Assembly: GCA_019235415.1 (NCBI GenBank)
Contig: JAFAKN010000314.1
Location: 1 to 39,735 of the forward strand
DNA length: 39,735 bases
Origin: Alphaproteobacteria bacterium
Lineage (GTDB): Bacteria; Pseudomonadota; Alphaproteobacteria; Reyranellales; Reyranellaceae
Reading direction: 5' to 3'
Under the pieces are notes generated by a model, which did no database searches, was not told the origin of the DNA, and saw only the letters and a list, made by a program, of their open reading frames with translations. The translations under genes and the position numbers were made by a program. The first letter of the stretch is position 1; every line of letters starts with the position of its first letter. Below are positions 18,531-28,769 of the stretch, in pieces.

Positions 18531-19358
18531 ATGGCCAAAGCGGTGTGGGCTCGACGCGCGACTGCCGGATGGGCGTTGAGCTTGGCGGCGCTGGGCTTGG
18601 CGATGGTCGGCGGCTGCGGCTCATCCGATGACGACATCCCCTACCAGGAGCAGTCCGTCGAAGTTCTGTACAATACCGCGCTCGATCAACTGGGCGCCCA
18701 GGACTACAAGCACGCCGCTAAAAGCTTCGAGGAAGTCGACCGGCAGCATCCCTACTCGGTGTGGGCGACGAAGGCGCAGATCATGGCGGCCTTCTCGTAC
18801 TATCAGATGAACAAGTACGATGATGCGATTGCCGCACTCGACCGCTTCATCCAATTGCATCCTGGCCACAAGGACATTCCCTACGCCTACTACCTGAAGG
18901 CGCTCTGCTACTACGAGCAGATTTCCGACGTGCAGCGCGACCAGCGCGTCACGCAGCAGGCGCTCGACGCGCTGGCCGAGGTGGTGAAGCGCTTTCCCGA
19001 ATCGCCCTATGCGCGCGACGCGCGTCTCAAGGTCGAGCTCGCGATCGACCACCTCGCCGGCAAGGAGATGTCGATCGGCCGCTATTACCAGAACAACCAG
19101 CAGTATGTCGGTGCCATCAACCGCTACCGCGTGGTGATCGAGCGCTACCAGACCACGACCCCGGTTCCCGAGGCGCTGCATCGCCTCGTGGAGTGCTACC
19201 TGGCGCTGGGTGTGAAGAGCGAGGCGCAGGAGGCGGCCGCCGTCCTGGGCTACAACTTCCCCGGCAGCGACTGGTACCAGGACAGCTACTTCCTGATGAC
19301 CGGCGAGGGAACCAAGCCGCCCGACGAGAAGTCGGGATGGTTCTTCGGCCTGTTCTGA
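18531..19358 (+). CDS. bamD: Outer membrane assembly lipoprotein BamD
   Basis: BamD (YfiO/ComL) is an essential lipoprotein of the BAM complex that inserts beta-barrel proteins into the outer membrane. The N-terminus is a lipoprotein signal: basic start, hydrophobic stretch LSLAALGLAMVGG, then the lipobox cysteine in VGGC at about residue 29. After it come TPR-like helices, with typical text VLYNTALDQL, FEEVDRQHPYSVWATKAQIM and DRFIQLHPGHKDIPYAYYLKAL in pieces. ATG 18531 is preceded by GGAAGG; an in-frame ATG at 18504 would only lengthen the basic start. 275 residues is normal. It lies just after the ftsZ terminator, so it needs its own promoter in 18478-18530. Confidence 0.94.
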   Translation: MAKAVWARRATAGWALSLAALGLAMVGGCGSSDDDIPYQEQSVEVLYNTALDQLGAQDYKHAAKSFEEVDRQHPYSVWATKAQIMAAFSYYQMNKYDDAIAALDRFIQLHPGHKDIPYAYYLKALCYYEQISDVQRDQRVTQQALDALAEVVKRFPESPYARDARLKVELAIDHLAGKEMSIGRYYQNNQQYVGAINRYRVVIERYQTTTPVPEALHRLVECYLALGVKSEAQEAAAVLGYNFPGSDWYQDSYFLMTGEGTKPPDEKSGWFFGLF

Positions 19359-19365
19359 TCGAGCG

Positions 19366-21036
19366 ATGCTGGTTTCGCTTTCGATCCGCGACTTCGTGCT
19401 GATCGAAAAGCTCGACCTCGCTTTTTCGGGCCACGGGCTCGGCGTGCTCACCGGCGAAACCGGCGCCGGCAAATCCATCCTGATCGACGCGCTGGGCCTG
19501 GCGCTGGGCGCCCGCGCGGATTCCGGCACCGTGCGGCGCGGTGCCAATCAGGCGTCGGTCGCCGCTTCGTTCGATCTGCCGCGCGAACACCCGGCGCGCG
19601 CGCTGCTCGCCGAGCAGGCGCTCGACGACGAGGACGTGCTCACCGTACGCCGCCAGCTGGCGGCCGACGGGCGCGGTCGCGCCTTCGTCAACGACCAACC
19701 GGTGTCGGTCGCCCTGTTGCGCCGGCTGGGCGACACGCTGGTCGAGATCCAGGGCCAGCTGGAGCAGCACGGCCTGCTCGACATGACGACGCACCGTGCG
19801 GCGCTCGATTCCTTCGCCGGCCTCGAGAAGCAGGCCGAAGCGGTGCGCGGCGCGTGGCGGACATGGCGCGCGGCGGAGCAGGTGCAGAGCGAGGCCGAGG
19901 CCGCTGCCGCTGCGGCGCGCCGCGACGAGGATTATTTGCGCCATGCGGTGAAGGAGCTCGAGGCGCTCGCGCCAAAGGCCGACGACGAGGAGACGCTCGC
20001 CACCGAGCGTCAGGTCCTGCGCGCCGGCAGCGCCTTGGGTGAGGCGGTGAGTCAGGCGCTCGGCGAGCTCGAGCAGGGGCGCGGCGCCGTTTCGGCCCTG
20101 CGCACCGCGCACCGGCTGATCGAGCGCTCCGTCGACAAGGCGGCGGGCCGGCTCGACAGCGCGCTGGCGGCGCTGGACCGGGCGCTGAGCGAAACGACCG
20201 AAGCGCAGGCCCAGCTGGAAGCAGCGCAACAGGCGGTGGAGTTCGACCCGGTTCGACTGGAAAAGATCGAGGAGCGCCTCTTTGCGCTGCGCGCCGTCGC
20301 TCGCAAGCACAACGTGCCGGTAGCCGAGTTGGCGCCCCTTGCGGAGAATCTACGGGCGCAACTGGCCGCACTCGACGATGGCGAGGCCGGGCTGAAGCGG
20401 CTGTCGGCAGAGGCCAAAGCGGCACGCGCGGCGTACGCTGCAGCGGCGGAGGCGCAAGCGGCGGCGCGGCGCAAGGGTGCAGTCAGGCTGGACAAGTCGG
20501 TCGCGGCCGAGCTTGCGCCGCTCAAGCTCGAGAAGGCACGGTTCGCGACCGAGCTTTTGCCGCTTGCCGAGGCCGAATGGTCCGAGGCCGGCACCGATCG
20601 CGTGCAGTTCCTGGTCGCGACCAATCCTGGCGCTCCGCCGGCGCCGATCGCGCGCATCGCCTCGGGCGGCGAGCTGTCGCGCTTCCTGCTGGCGCTGAAG
20701 GTTTGCCTTGCCAAAGTCGGCAATGCCGAGACCATCGTGTTCGACGAGGTCGATTCGGGTATCGGCGGCGCTACGGCCGCGGCGGTCGGCGAGCGGCTGC
20801 GCCGCCTCGCGCGCGAGGTCCAGGTGCTGGTGGTGACCCATTCGCCGCAGGTCGCGGCGCTGGCCGACCGGCACTGGCTGATCCGCAAGACGACAACGCG
20901 CAGCACGGCCAGCACCGACATCCTGGCGCTCGATGCCAAGGGCCGCCGCGAGGAAATCGCCCGCATGCTCTCGGGCGCCGAGGTTACCGCCGAGGCCCGC
21001 GCCGCCGCCGATCGCCTGCTGGCGACTACCGGCTAA
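19366..21036 (+). CDS. recN: DNA repair protein RecN
   Basis: RecN is an SMC-like ATPase that acts in recombinational repair of double-strand breaks. The N-terminus LVSLSIRDFVLIEKLDL is typical, and Walker A is GETGAGKS at 30-37. Long Ala/Glu-rich coiled-coil arms occupy roughly residues 150-400. The C-terminal ATPase half has the signature RIASGGELSRFLLALK and the Walker B region IVFDEVDSGIGGATA, then VTHSPQVAALAD. 556 residues is normal. It starts seven bases after the bamD stop, so the two are cotranscribed. Confidence 0.96.
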   Translation: MLVSLSIRDFVLIEKLDLAFSGHGLGVLTGETGAGKSILIDALGLALGARADSGTVRRGANQASVAASFDLPREHPARALLAEQALDDEDVLTVRRQLAADGRGRAFVNDQPVSVALLRRLGDTLVEIQGQLEQHGLLDMTTHRAALDSFAGLEKQAEAVRGAWRTWRAAEQVQSEAEAAAAAARRDEDYLRHAVKELEALAPKADDEETLATERQVLRAGSALGEAVSQALGELEQGRGAVSALRTAHRLIERSVDKAAGRLDSALAALDRALSETTEAQAQLEAAQQAVEFDPVRLEKIEERLFALRAVARKHNVPVAELAPLAENLRAQLAALDDGEAGLKRLSAEAKAARAAYAAAAEAQAAARRKGAVRLDKSVAAELAPLKLEKARFATELLPLAEAEWSEAGTDRVQFLVATNPGAPPAPIARIASGGELSRFLLALKVCLAKVGNAETIVFDEVDSGIGGATAAAVGERLRRLAREVQVLVVTHSPQVAALADRHWLIRKTTTRSTASTDILALDAKGRREEIARMLSGAEVTAEARAAADRLLATTG

Positions 21037-23265
<2,229 letters not shown>

Positions 23266-23278
23266 GACTCCCCATTCC

Positions 23279-23405
23279 GTCATCCCGACCGGAGCGCCCC
23301 TCGACTTCGCTCGGGATAAACTACGCGCGCAGTGGAGGGACCTTTCATGTTGCCGGCGACATCAAGAAAGGTCCCTCGACTTCGCTTCGCTCCGCTCGGG
23401 ATGAC
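23279..23405. repeat. Nested palindromic repeat between ligA and the OmpA-family gene
   Basis: Outer arms GTCATCCCGA (23279-23288) and TCGGGATGAC (23396-23405) enclose an inner perfect pair, GAGGGACCTTTC (23335-23346) and GAAAGGTCCCTC (23366-23377). CCCTCGACTTCGCTCGGGAT (23298-23317) recurs at 23373-23402 with ten extra bases inside. The style matches the element at 28770-28840, so this looks like two copies of one dispersed element, one interrupted. It lies between convergent genes. Confidence 0.75.
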
Positions 23406-23425
23406 GTGGGAGCGGCAAAAGAAAA

Positions 23426-23448
23426 CGGCCGGGCGTGAAGCCCGGCCG
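23426..23448 (-). terminator. Rho-independent terminator of the OmpA-family gene
   Basis: A perfect 9-bp stem, CGGCCGGGC with GCCCGGCCG, encloses a 5-base loop. Read on the - strand it is followed by GTTTTCTTTTG, a T-rich tail. It starts about 30 bases after the stop of the - strand gene. Confidence 0.88.
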
Positions 23449-23476
23449 TCCCGAAGTCTCTCTGAAGACTCTCTGC

Positions 23477-24424
23477 TTACTGGATCACGATCTCGACGCG
23501 GCGGTTCTGCGGCTCGCGGACGCCGTCGCCGGTCGGAACCAGCAGGCCCTTCTCGCCCATGCCGATGACGGTGATCGCCTGCGCCGGCACGCCGTCGCGG
23601 ACCAAGGCGTCCTTGACCGCATTGGCGCGGCGCAGCGACAGCGCCATGTTGTAGGCCTCGGGGCCCGACGTGTCGGTGTGGCCGGTCGCCGTGATGCGGG
23701 CGTTACCCTTGGCCTTGAAGGCGCTGGCGGCCTGCTGGATGGTGGCCAGGGCCTGCTGCGACAGGTTCGAGCGGTCCCAGTCGAAGAACACCATGAAGGA
23801 TGGCGGCGCGACCATCGGCGGCGGCGGCGGGGGAGGCGGCGGCGCGGAGCCGAACTTCACCTGCACGCTGGCCAGGACCATGGCGTTGTTGTTGTTCCAG
23901 GTCGTGCCGGCCACCGACGGGTTGGTCGTGCCGTAGTAGCGGCCTTCCAGGTTGAACCGGAGGTTCGAGGTGGCGTTCCAGCCCACGCCCAGGATGCCTT
24001 GGTAGGCGAAGTTCGTGCTGCCGAGGTTGAAGTCGGAGTCGACGAAGCCGACACCGGCGCCGGCGCCGATATAGGGCACGATCTGGCCGAGCGCGTTGAA
24101 GTCATAGAGGAAGTTGGCCATCGCCGAGACCTGGCTGATCTGGCCGGTGATGGCGCGATTGCCGAAGAAGTTGCCGGTGATGTTCTGGCGATACAGGCCT
24201 TCGACTTCGATACGCGGCCCAATGAAGTCGTAGCCGACCTTGCCGCCCAGCGCCCAGCCGGTCTGCGGGCTCACGTTCTGGCCAAGAATGGTGGTGTTGA
24301 ACAGCCAGTTGAGACCGCCTTCCACGCCCAGGTAGACGCCGGATTGCGGAGCCATCATGTCTTGGGCCTCGGCGATGGCCGGCAGTGCGATCACTGCTGC
24401 CGCCGCTAGTAGGACCTTCTTCAT
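23477..24424 (-). CDS. OmpA-family outer membrane protein (beta-barrel plus peptidoglycan-binding domain)
   Basis: This is a structural outer-membrane protein that probably links the outer membrane to peptidoglycan. It starts with a Sec signal peptide, MKKVLLAAAAVIALPAIAEA, cut before Q21. Residues of about 25-200 are an eight-strand porin-like barrel (GVYLGVEGGLNWLFN; VGYDFIGPRIEVEGLYRQ). A Pro-rich hinge with nine consecutive Pro follows. The OmpA C-terminal domain has FDWDRSNLS, ATGHTDTSG and the end NRRVEIVIQ, carrying the Asp and Arg that bind diaminopimelate in this family. The ribosome site GAGGAGA precedes the ATG. 315 residues. It has its own long upstream region and terminator, so it is monocistronic. 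The exact OmpA subfamily is uncertain. Confidence 0.92.
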   Translation of the reverse strand: MKKVLLAAAAVIALPAIAEAQDMMAPQSGVYLGVEGGLNWLFNTTILGQNVSPQTGWALGGKVGYDFIGPRIEVEGLYRQNITGNFFGNRAITGQISQVSAMANFLYDFNALGQIVPYIGAGAGVGFVDSDFNLGSTNFAYQGILGVGWNATSNLRFNLEGRYYGTTNPSVAGTTWNNNNAMVLASVQVKFGSAPPPPPPPPPMVAPPSFMVFFDWDRSNLSQQALATIQQAASAFKAKGNARITATGHTDTSGPEAYNMALSLRRANAVKDALVRDGVPAQAITVIGMGEKGLLVPTGDGVREPQNRRVEIVIQ

Positions 24425-24767
24425 ACAGTATCTCCTCGTCGAAGAATTTCAGAGAGGTTGCTTCGCGGGCTTAACGATTGCGTCGCGGCCGAATAGTACG
24501 CGCAGATTTCTGTGGTCGCCACCAATTGGAACCGTCCCCGACTCATTGTTGCCCAAGTGTGGTCCTGCGGTAACACTCCCGGTAACCTCTTGATAAACAC
24601 GGACTTTTCCCCCTTTTTCGGGGTTGTTCCAGGTCGCCGATATGGCGCATTCGACACGTTCCTGCCTTGCGGACCGGAAAACAGTGCCCGATCGAGCCAC
24701 GCGAAGGCGTCGCGGCCATTTGCAGGATTCCTGTGCAAACCGCGGCGCTGGCCTGGGCTGGTTGCCT
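24425..24767 (-). promoter_or_regulatory. 343-base noncoding region upstream of the OmpA-family gene
   Basis: No convincing gene lies here; short open frames on both strands have no ribosome site or family text. It must carry the promoter of the - strand OmpA-family gene; TACTAT at about 24495-24500 on the - strand is a possible -10 box without a clear -35. A direct repeat CGGTAAC occurs at 24568-24574 and 24580-24586, 12 bases apart, and CCCC-CTTTTTC-GGGG near 24610-24625 could fold. No clear terminator for the preceding thrC is visible. Confidence 0.4.
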
Positions 24768-26000
24768 TCAAAGGGCCGCGAAATCGATGACGGCGTGTCG
24801 ATCGAGAAACTGGCCGCCGGCGGTCATCGGGTACTTCAACCCGCTGGCGCAGTTGAATAGCACTACGTTGTCTGAGGGCTTCAGTCGGCCGTCAGCCAGA
24901 GCCTGCTTGTAACCAGCGTAGGTCGCCGCCCCCTCGGGGCACAGCAAGATGCCGTCGTGGCGCGCGATCTCGTCGAGCGCGGCCGAGATGGCGCTGTCGT
25001 CGACGGCAATGGCGAAGCCGCCGGATTCGCGAACGGCATCGAGGATGAGGAAATCGCCGATTGCCGCGGGCACGCGAATCCCCGCAGCGACGGTGTGCGC
25101 ATTCTGCCAGAGCTCGGCGTGGCGACTGTTGCTCTCGAAGGCGCGCACGATCGGCGCACAGCCTGCGGCCTGCACGGCGATCATCTTGGGGCGCTGCTTG
25201 CCGATGAAGCCGATCGCCTCCAGCTCGGCGAAGGCTTTCCACATGCCGATAAGCCCGGTGCCGCCGCCGGTGGGATAGAGGATCGCATCGGGCAATTGCC
25301 AACCGAGCTGCTCGGCGAGCTCCAGGCCCATCGTCTTCTTGCCCTCGATGCGGTACGGCTCTTTCAAGGTCGATGTGTCGAACCAGCCAGCCTGGTCGGC
25401 GCCGGCGCCGACCAGCTTGCCGCAGTCGTTGATCAGGCCGTTGACCTTGTAGACGCGCGCGCCGCACTCGGCGATCTCGTTGACGTTCACGACCGGCGTG
25501 TCGTCAGGGCAGAAGACGACCGTCTCGATACCGGCACGGCTGGCGTAGGCGGCGAGCGCTGCGCCGGCGTTGCCGTTGGTCGGCATTGCCATCTTCTTGA
25601 TGCCGAACTCCTTGGCCATGCAGACCGCCAGCGCCAAGCCGCGCGCCTTGAACGAGCCGGTCGGCAAGCGGCCTTCATCCTTGATCAGGACTTCGCCCGA
25701 CACGCCGAGCGACCGGGCGAGGCGCGGCATCGGGATCAGCGGTGTCATCACTTCGCCCAGGGACACGATGTTCTCCGGCCGGCGCACCGGCAGCAGCTCG
25801 CGATAGCGCCACCAGTCGAGCGGACGGTCGGCCAGCTTCTCCTTGGTCAGCGCGGCTTTGACGCCCGCGAGGTCGTAGCGCACCAGGATCGGATAGCCGG
25901 CCGGCGACAGGTTGTGCGGCATGTCGGCGGGCAGCTTCTCGCCCGTCATCGCGCACTCGAGGTGCGTCACGAACGTCGGCAGGTCCGGGAAGGTCGTCAT
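24768..26000 (-). CDS. thrC: Threonine synthase (PLP-dependent, fold type II)
   Basis: Converts O-phosphohomoserine to threonine in the cytoplasm, last step of threonine synthesis. The N-terminus FVTHLECAMTGEKLPADMPHNLSPAGYP is the short leading segment typical of one threonine synthase group. LGEVMTPLIPM precedes the PLP lysine in LPTGSFKARG (about residue 118); PTNGNAGAALAAYA and the phosphate loop PTGGGTGLIG follow. 410 residues. This is the plant/Thermus-like type, not the longer E. coli-like type, so a second thrC may exist elsewhere, and another PLP lyase of the same fold is an alternative. It lies 41 bases after the aminopeptidase gene and is probably cotranscribed with it. Confidence 0.85.
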   Translation of the reverse strand: MTTFPDLPTFVTHLECAMTGEKLPADMPHNLSPAGYPILVRYDLAGVKAALTKEKLADRPLDWWRYRELLPVRRPENIVSLGEVMTPLIPMPRLARSLGVSGEVLIKDEGRLPTGSFKARGLALAVCMAKEFGIKKMAMPTNGNAGAALAAYASRAGIETVVFCPDDTPVVNVNEIAECGARVYKVNGLINDCGKLVGAGADQAGWFDTSTLKEPYRIEGKKTMGLELAEQLGWQLPDAILYPTGGGTGLIGMWKAFAELEAIGFIGKQRPKMIAVQAAGCAPIVRAFESNSRHAELWQNAHTVAAGIRVPAAIGDFLILDAVRESGGFAIAVDDSAISAALDEIARHDGILLCPEGAATYAGYKQALADGRLKPSDNVVLFNCASGLKYPMTAGGQFLDRHAVIDFAAL

Positions 26001-26041
26001 CGTCTCGCTTTCTTTGGCGCTCGGCCAGTCTCGCGGGGCTG

Positions 26042-28051
26042 TCAGAGAGGGCGCGTCGCCTCAGCGAGCCACGCCCGCGTCGCGTCGTCGACCTGCGGCC
26101 CCACCGTCTCGCGCACGCGGCAATGATAGTCGTTCAGCCACCGCTTCTCGGCCTCGGTCAACAGGCCGGCGTCGACGCAATGAAGATCGATCGGCGCCAA
26201 GGTGAGCGTCTCGAACTCGAGATACGGGCGATCGGCGCCCTCGATCCTGGCCTCGCGCACCGCCAGCAGGTTCTCGATACGGATACCGAAGGCGCCGGCC
26301 TTGTAGTAGCCCGGCTCGTCGCTCACGAGCATGCCGGGTTGCAGCGCCGTCGCGCTGGCCATCTTGGAGATGCGCTGCGGGCCTTCGTGCACCGACAGAT
26401 AGGCGCCGACGCCGTGGCCGGTGCCGTGGTCGTAATCGAGCCCGGCCTGCCACAGCGCATAGCGCGCCAGCGCGTCGAGCTGCGAGCCGGTCGTGCCGAC
26501 CGGAAAGCGTGCCGTCGCCAGCGCGATGTGGCCTTTGAGCACGCGCGTGAAGCGATCGCGCATTTCCGCGCTCGGCGCGCCGACCGCGACGGTACGCGTG
26601 ATGTCGGTCGTGCCGTCGCGGTACTGGCCGCCGGAATCGACGAGATAAAGCGAGTCTGGCTCGAGCGTGCGCTCTGTCGCCGGCGAGGCGCGATAATGCA
26701 CGACGGCGCCGTTGGGACCGGCGCCGGAGATGGTGTCGAAGCTCAGGTCGCGCAGCTTGCCGGTTTCCTGCCGCAGTGCCTGCAGCCGGTCGGAAACCTC
26801 GATCTCGCCCAGCCGGCCGCTCGGCGCCTCGCGGGCCAGCCAGCCGAGGAAACGGCTGACCGCCGCGCCGTCGCGGCGATGCGCGCGGCGGATGCCTTCG
26901 AGCTCGACGGCGTTCTTGCAGGCCTTGGGCAGCGCGACCGGATCGGCGTCGCGCACCATCGCGACGCCGGCCGCCTGCAGGCGGTTGGCAGCCCATACCG
27001 GGGCGGACGCCGTCTCGATCAGCACCCGCTTGCCGGCCTGGCCCAAAAGGTCGAGTGCCGACCCCAGCTCCTCGGCCGGCGCTACGGTCACCGCGTTGCC
27101 GAGCCAGGCCAACGTACGTTGCGGCAGCTTGCGGCGATCCATGTACAGGTCGACGTGGCCATCGCCGTGCAGCAGCGCGAAGCCGAGCGCGAAGGGCGTG
27201 CGCGGCACGTCGCCGCCGCGGACGTTCAAGAGCCAGGCGATCGAATCGGGTGCGGTGATCAGGGCGACGTCGGCGTCCTTGCCGCTGATCGCTGCGGCGA
27301 TGCGCGAACGCTTCTGGGCGCTGGTCTCGCCTGCGAACTCGTCCGGCTGCGGCAGCACGGGCGCGAGCGGCGCGGCCGGTCGCGCGGTCCATACCGCATC
27401 GATGGGATTGGCATCGACCGGCACGAACGAGCCCTTGGCGCGCTGGCAGGCGCGGGCGAAGCGGTCGTGGCCGTCGACGGTCTGCAGCCACGGATCGAAG
27501 CCGAGCTTGCCGCCGGCCGGCAGGTTCTCGGCGATCCAGGTTTCGGGCGACTGCTCGGGAATCTGGTACGGCACGAAAGCCGCCGTGTCGACCTGGGCGC
27601 GCACCGCGAGCGTGTACCGCCCATCGACGAAGATGGCGGCCCGGTCGGCCAGGACGATCGCCAGGCCGGCCGAGCCGCTGAAACCGGTCAGCCACGCCAG
27701 CCGCTGCGAGCGACGGGGAACGTACTCGCCCTGGTGCTCGTCGGCCCGCGGCACGACGAAGCCGTCCAGCCCGCGCCGCTTGAGCTCGGCCCGCAGCGCT
27801 GAAAGCCGCTCGGCCGGCGCGGGCGACGCTTCCAGCCCGTCATCCTGGCGGGCGAGCTCGGCGCGCCAGGCAATCAGTGCTGCGGCCAAATCGGCATCTG
27901 CCTGGGGATCGACCAGCTCGACCCACTCCGGGCCGGCCAGGCTCTCGGGCGCGGCGGCGACGCCACGCATCAGGTCGTTCAGCGCCAGCGGGTCGGGCTG
28001 GCGGCCGCGACGGCGCAGCAGGTCCAAGACGTCGTCGGGGGCGGAAGTCAT
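26042..28051 (-). CDS. M24B Xaa-Pro aminopeptidase (aminopeptidase P family) with N-terminal extension
   Basis: This dimetal peptidase removes N-terminal residues from peptides with proline in second position. ATG 28051 is chosen; the frame stays open 93 bases further upstream. It is the three-domain (eukaryote-like) form: two creatinase-like N-terminal domains (one with VPRADEHQGEYVPRRSQRLAWLTGFSGSAG cut at usual places) and a catalytic domain. Metal ligands are present: Asp472 and Asp483 (DSGGQYRDGTTDITRT), His546 (GTGHGVGAYLSVHEGP), Glu579 (SDEPGYY) and Glu614 (EFETLTL). 669 residues is longer than the family's usual 600; about 60-80 extra residues precede the first creatinase-like domain. 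Likely cotranscribed with thrC. Confidence 0.92.
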   Translation of the reverse strand: MTSAPDDVLDLLRRRGRQPDPLALNDLMRGVAAAPESLAGPEWVELVDPQADADLAAALIAWRAELARQDDGLEASPAPAERLSALRAELKRRGLDGFVVPRADEHQGEYVPRRSQRLAWLTGFSGSAGLAIVLADRAAIFVDGRYTLAVRAQVDTAAFVPYQIPEQSPETWIAENLPAGGKLGFDPWLQTVDGHDRFARACQRAKGSFVPVDANPIDAVWTARPAAPLAPVLPQPDEFAGETSAQKRSRIAAAISGKDADVALITAPDSIAWLLNVRGGDVPRTPFALGFALLHGDGHVDLYMDRRKLPQRTLAWLGNAVTVAPAEELGSALDLLGQAGKRVLIETASAPVWAANRLQAAGVAMVRDADPVALPKACKNAVELEGIRRAHRRDGAAVSRFLGWLAREAPSGRLGEIEVSDRLQALRQETGKLRDLSFDTISGAGPNGAVVHYRASPATERTLEPDSLYLVDSGGQYRDGTTDITRTVAVGAPSAEMRDRFTRVLKGHIALATARFPVGTTGSQLDALARYALWQAGLDYDHGTGHGVGAYLSVHEGPQRISKMASATALQPGMLVSDEPGYYKAGAFGIRIENLLAVREARIEGADRPYLEFETLTLAPIDLHCVDAGLLTEAEKRWLNDYHCRVRETVGPQVDDATRAWLAEATRPL

Positions 28052-28262
28052 GGCGGATGCGACCCTACGCGGGCCTCCCCAGCGAGGCAAATTGAGTAAT
28101 TTTTGCTCCTTCGCGCGTGCGAAATGCTCATTTGAGAGGCCCATGCATCAGGTGCATGGCAGAACTTCTCGACCCGTGGTTATGGTTGTAACTCAAGGCT
28201 CTATATTTGCTCTGTGCGACGCAGCATCACCTGTTGCGATGCACAAGAAAAGGAGTTCAACA
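28052..28262. promoter_or_regulatory. Divergent promoter region between the aminopeptidase gene and the DUF1127 gene
   Basis: This 211-base A/T-richer gap separates two divergent genes. Towards the + gene, TATATT at 28202-28207 is a reasonable -10 box with TTATGG about 16 bases upstream, and the ribosome site AAGGAG lies at 28249-28254. A perfect palindrome is centred at 28150 (separate entry). The promoter call is by eye. Confidence 0.45.
28141..28159. promoter_or_regulatory. Operator-like palindrome
   Basis: CCATGCA and TGCATGG form a perfect 7-bp inverted repeat around TCAGG. It lies about 45 bases upstream of the candidate -10 box of the DUF1127 gene and about 90 bases upstream of the aminopeptidase start, a good place for a dimeric regulator. 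No regulator gene is adjacent, so function is inference. Confidence 0.45.
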
Positions 28263-28661
28263 ATGATGACCCAGCCGATTCAGACTTTCAAAGATCTGAG
28301 CAGCGAAACTGCTCCGGCGGGGGGAAACGCAATAGTCGGCTTGTCGTCCGAGGATCGCCGGTTGCTGGAAGTGCGCGCGCGGACGGCGCGAGGCCAGCTG
28401 TTGGCCAATAGCGTGGTCGACGCCGTGCTGTGGATGGGGCGCCAGTGGCGGCGCCTGGTCGACAGCGTCAAGGCGGATTTCAGGCTGCGTGCCGCCGAGG
28501 CCCAGCTCTATCGCATGACCGACCGCGAGCTGGCCGACCTCGGCCTGGCGCGCTCGGATATCCCCTTCGCCGTGCGCGAGGCAGCGCATGGGATCGCACC
28601 GGAAACGGGCTTCGACGGCCCGCTGGCGGCGGCCAACCAGAACATGCGTCGCGCGGCCTAA
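28263..28661 (+). CDS. Small DUF1127 (YjiS-like) protein
   Basis: A protein of 132 residues with a DUF1127 domain near its C-terminus; the diagnostic text is LYRMTDRELADLGLARSDI (about residues 80-98), just after an amphipathic basic stretch MGRQWRRLVDSVKADFRLRA. DUF1127 proteins are small, often basic, and some bind RNA or influence phosphate and stress responses; no function can be given for this one. Start ATG 28263 (or the adjacent 28266) follows AAAAGGAG. It has its own promoter candidate and terminator, so it is a single-gene unit. The first 50 residues have no recognised domain. Confidence 0.85.
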   Translation: MMTQPIQTFKDLSSETAPAGGNAIVGLSSEDRRLLEVRARTARGQLLANSVVDAVLWMGRQWRRLVDSVKADFRLRAAEAQLYRMTDRELADLGLARSDIPFAVREAAHGIAPETGFDGPLAAANQNMRRAA

Positions 28662-28682
28662 CGCGCGGCGCAATCCCCAGTG

Positions 28683-28726
28683 GCGTAACCTGTCGCGTAA
28701 GGAGCGTAGCGTAAGCGTAAGCGTAG
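28683..28726. repeat. GCGTA-rich short repeats after the DUF1127 gene
   Basis: GCGTAA or GCGTAG occurs about six times in this 44-base stretch, partly in direct tandem (GCGTAAGCGTAAGCGTAG), between the DUF1127 stop and its terminator. Seen directly; role unknown. Confidence 0.6.
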
Positions 28727-28727
28727 G

Positions 28728-28757
28728 AGGGCCGGCGAAAGCCGGCCCTTTTCCTTT
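28728..28757 (+). terminator. Rho-independent terminator of the DUF1127 gene
   Basis: The 9-bp stem AGGGCCGGC with GCCGGCCCT encloses the tetraloop GAAA and is followed by TTTCCTTT. It lies 66 bases after the stop codon. Confidence 0.9.
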
Positions 28758-28769
28758 GAAGCGCTTCTC

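Noticed and set aside
24605..24630. CCCC-CTTTTTC-GGGG hairpin as a terminator for thrC
   Set aside because: Read on the - strand it is followed by A-rich sequence, not T, and it lies about 140 bases past the stop, inside the OmpA-family promoter region.
24512..24790. Short + strand frame of 92 residues in the region upstream of the OmpA-family gene
   Set aside because: No ribosome site, no family similarity, and it overlaps the 3' end of thrC.
26123..27802. Long + strand frame opposite the aminopeptidase gene (559 residues)
   Set aside because: The - strand frame has all five metal ligands of M24 peptidases; the + frame has no recognisable domain.
28155..28175. Sigma-54-like TGGCAG near the DUF1127 gene
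   Set aside because: No matching TTGC element at the fixed spacing.
26712..28262. N-terminal 500 residues of the frame containing the DUF1127 protein
   Set aside because: Ser/Arg-rich shadow of the opposite-strand aminopeptidase; the ribosome site and DUF1127 text support ATG 28263.
28683..28726. Possible CRISPR-like array (GCGTA units)
   Set aside because: Units are 5-6 bases without spacers; far too short for CRISPR.
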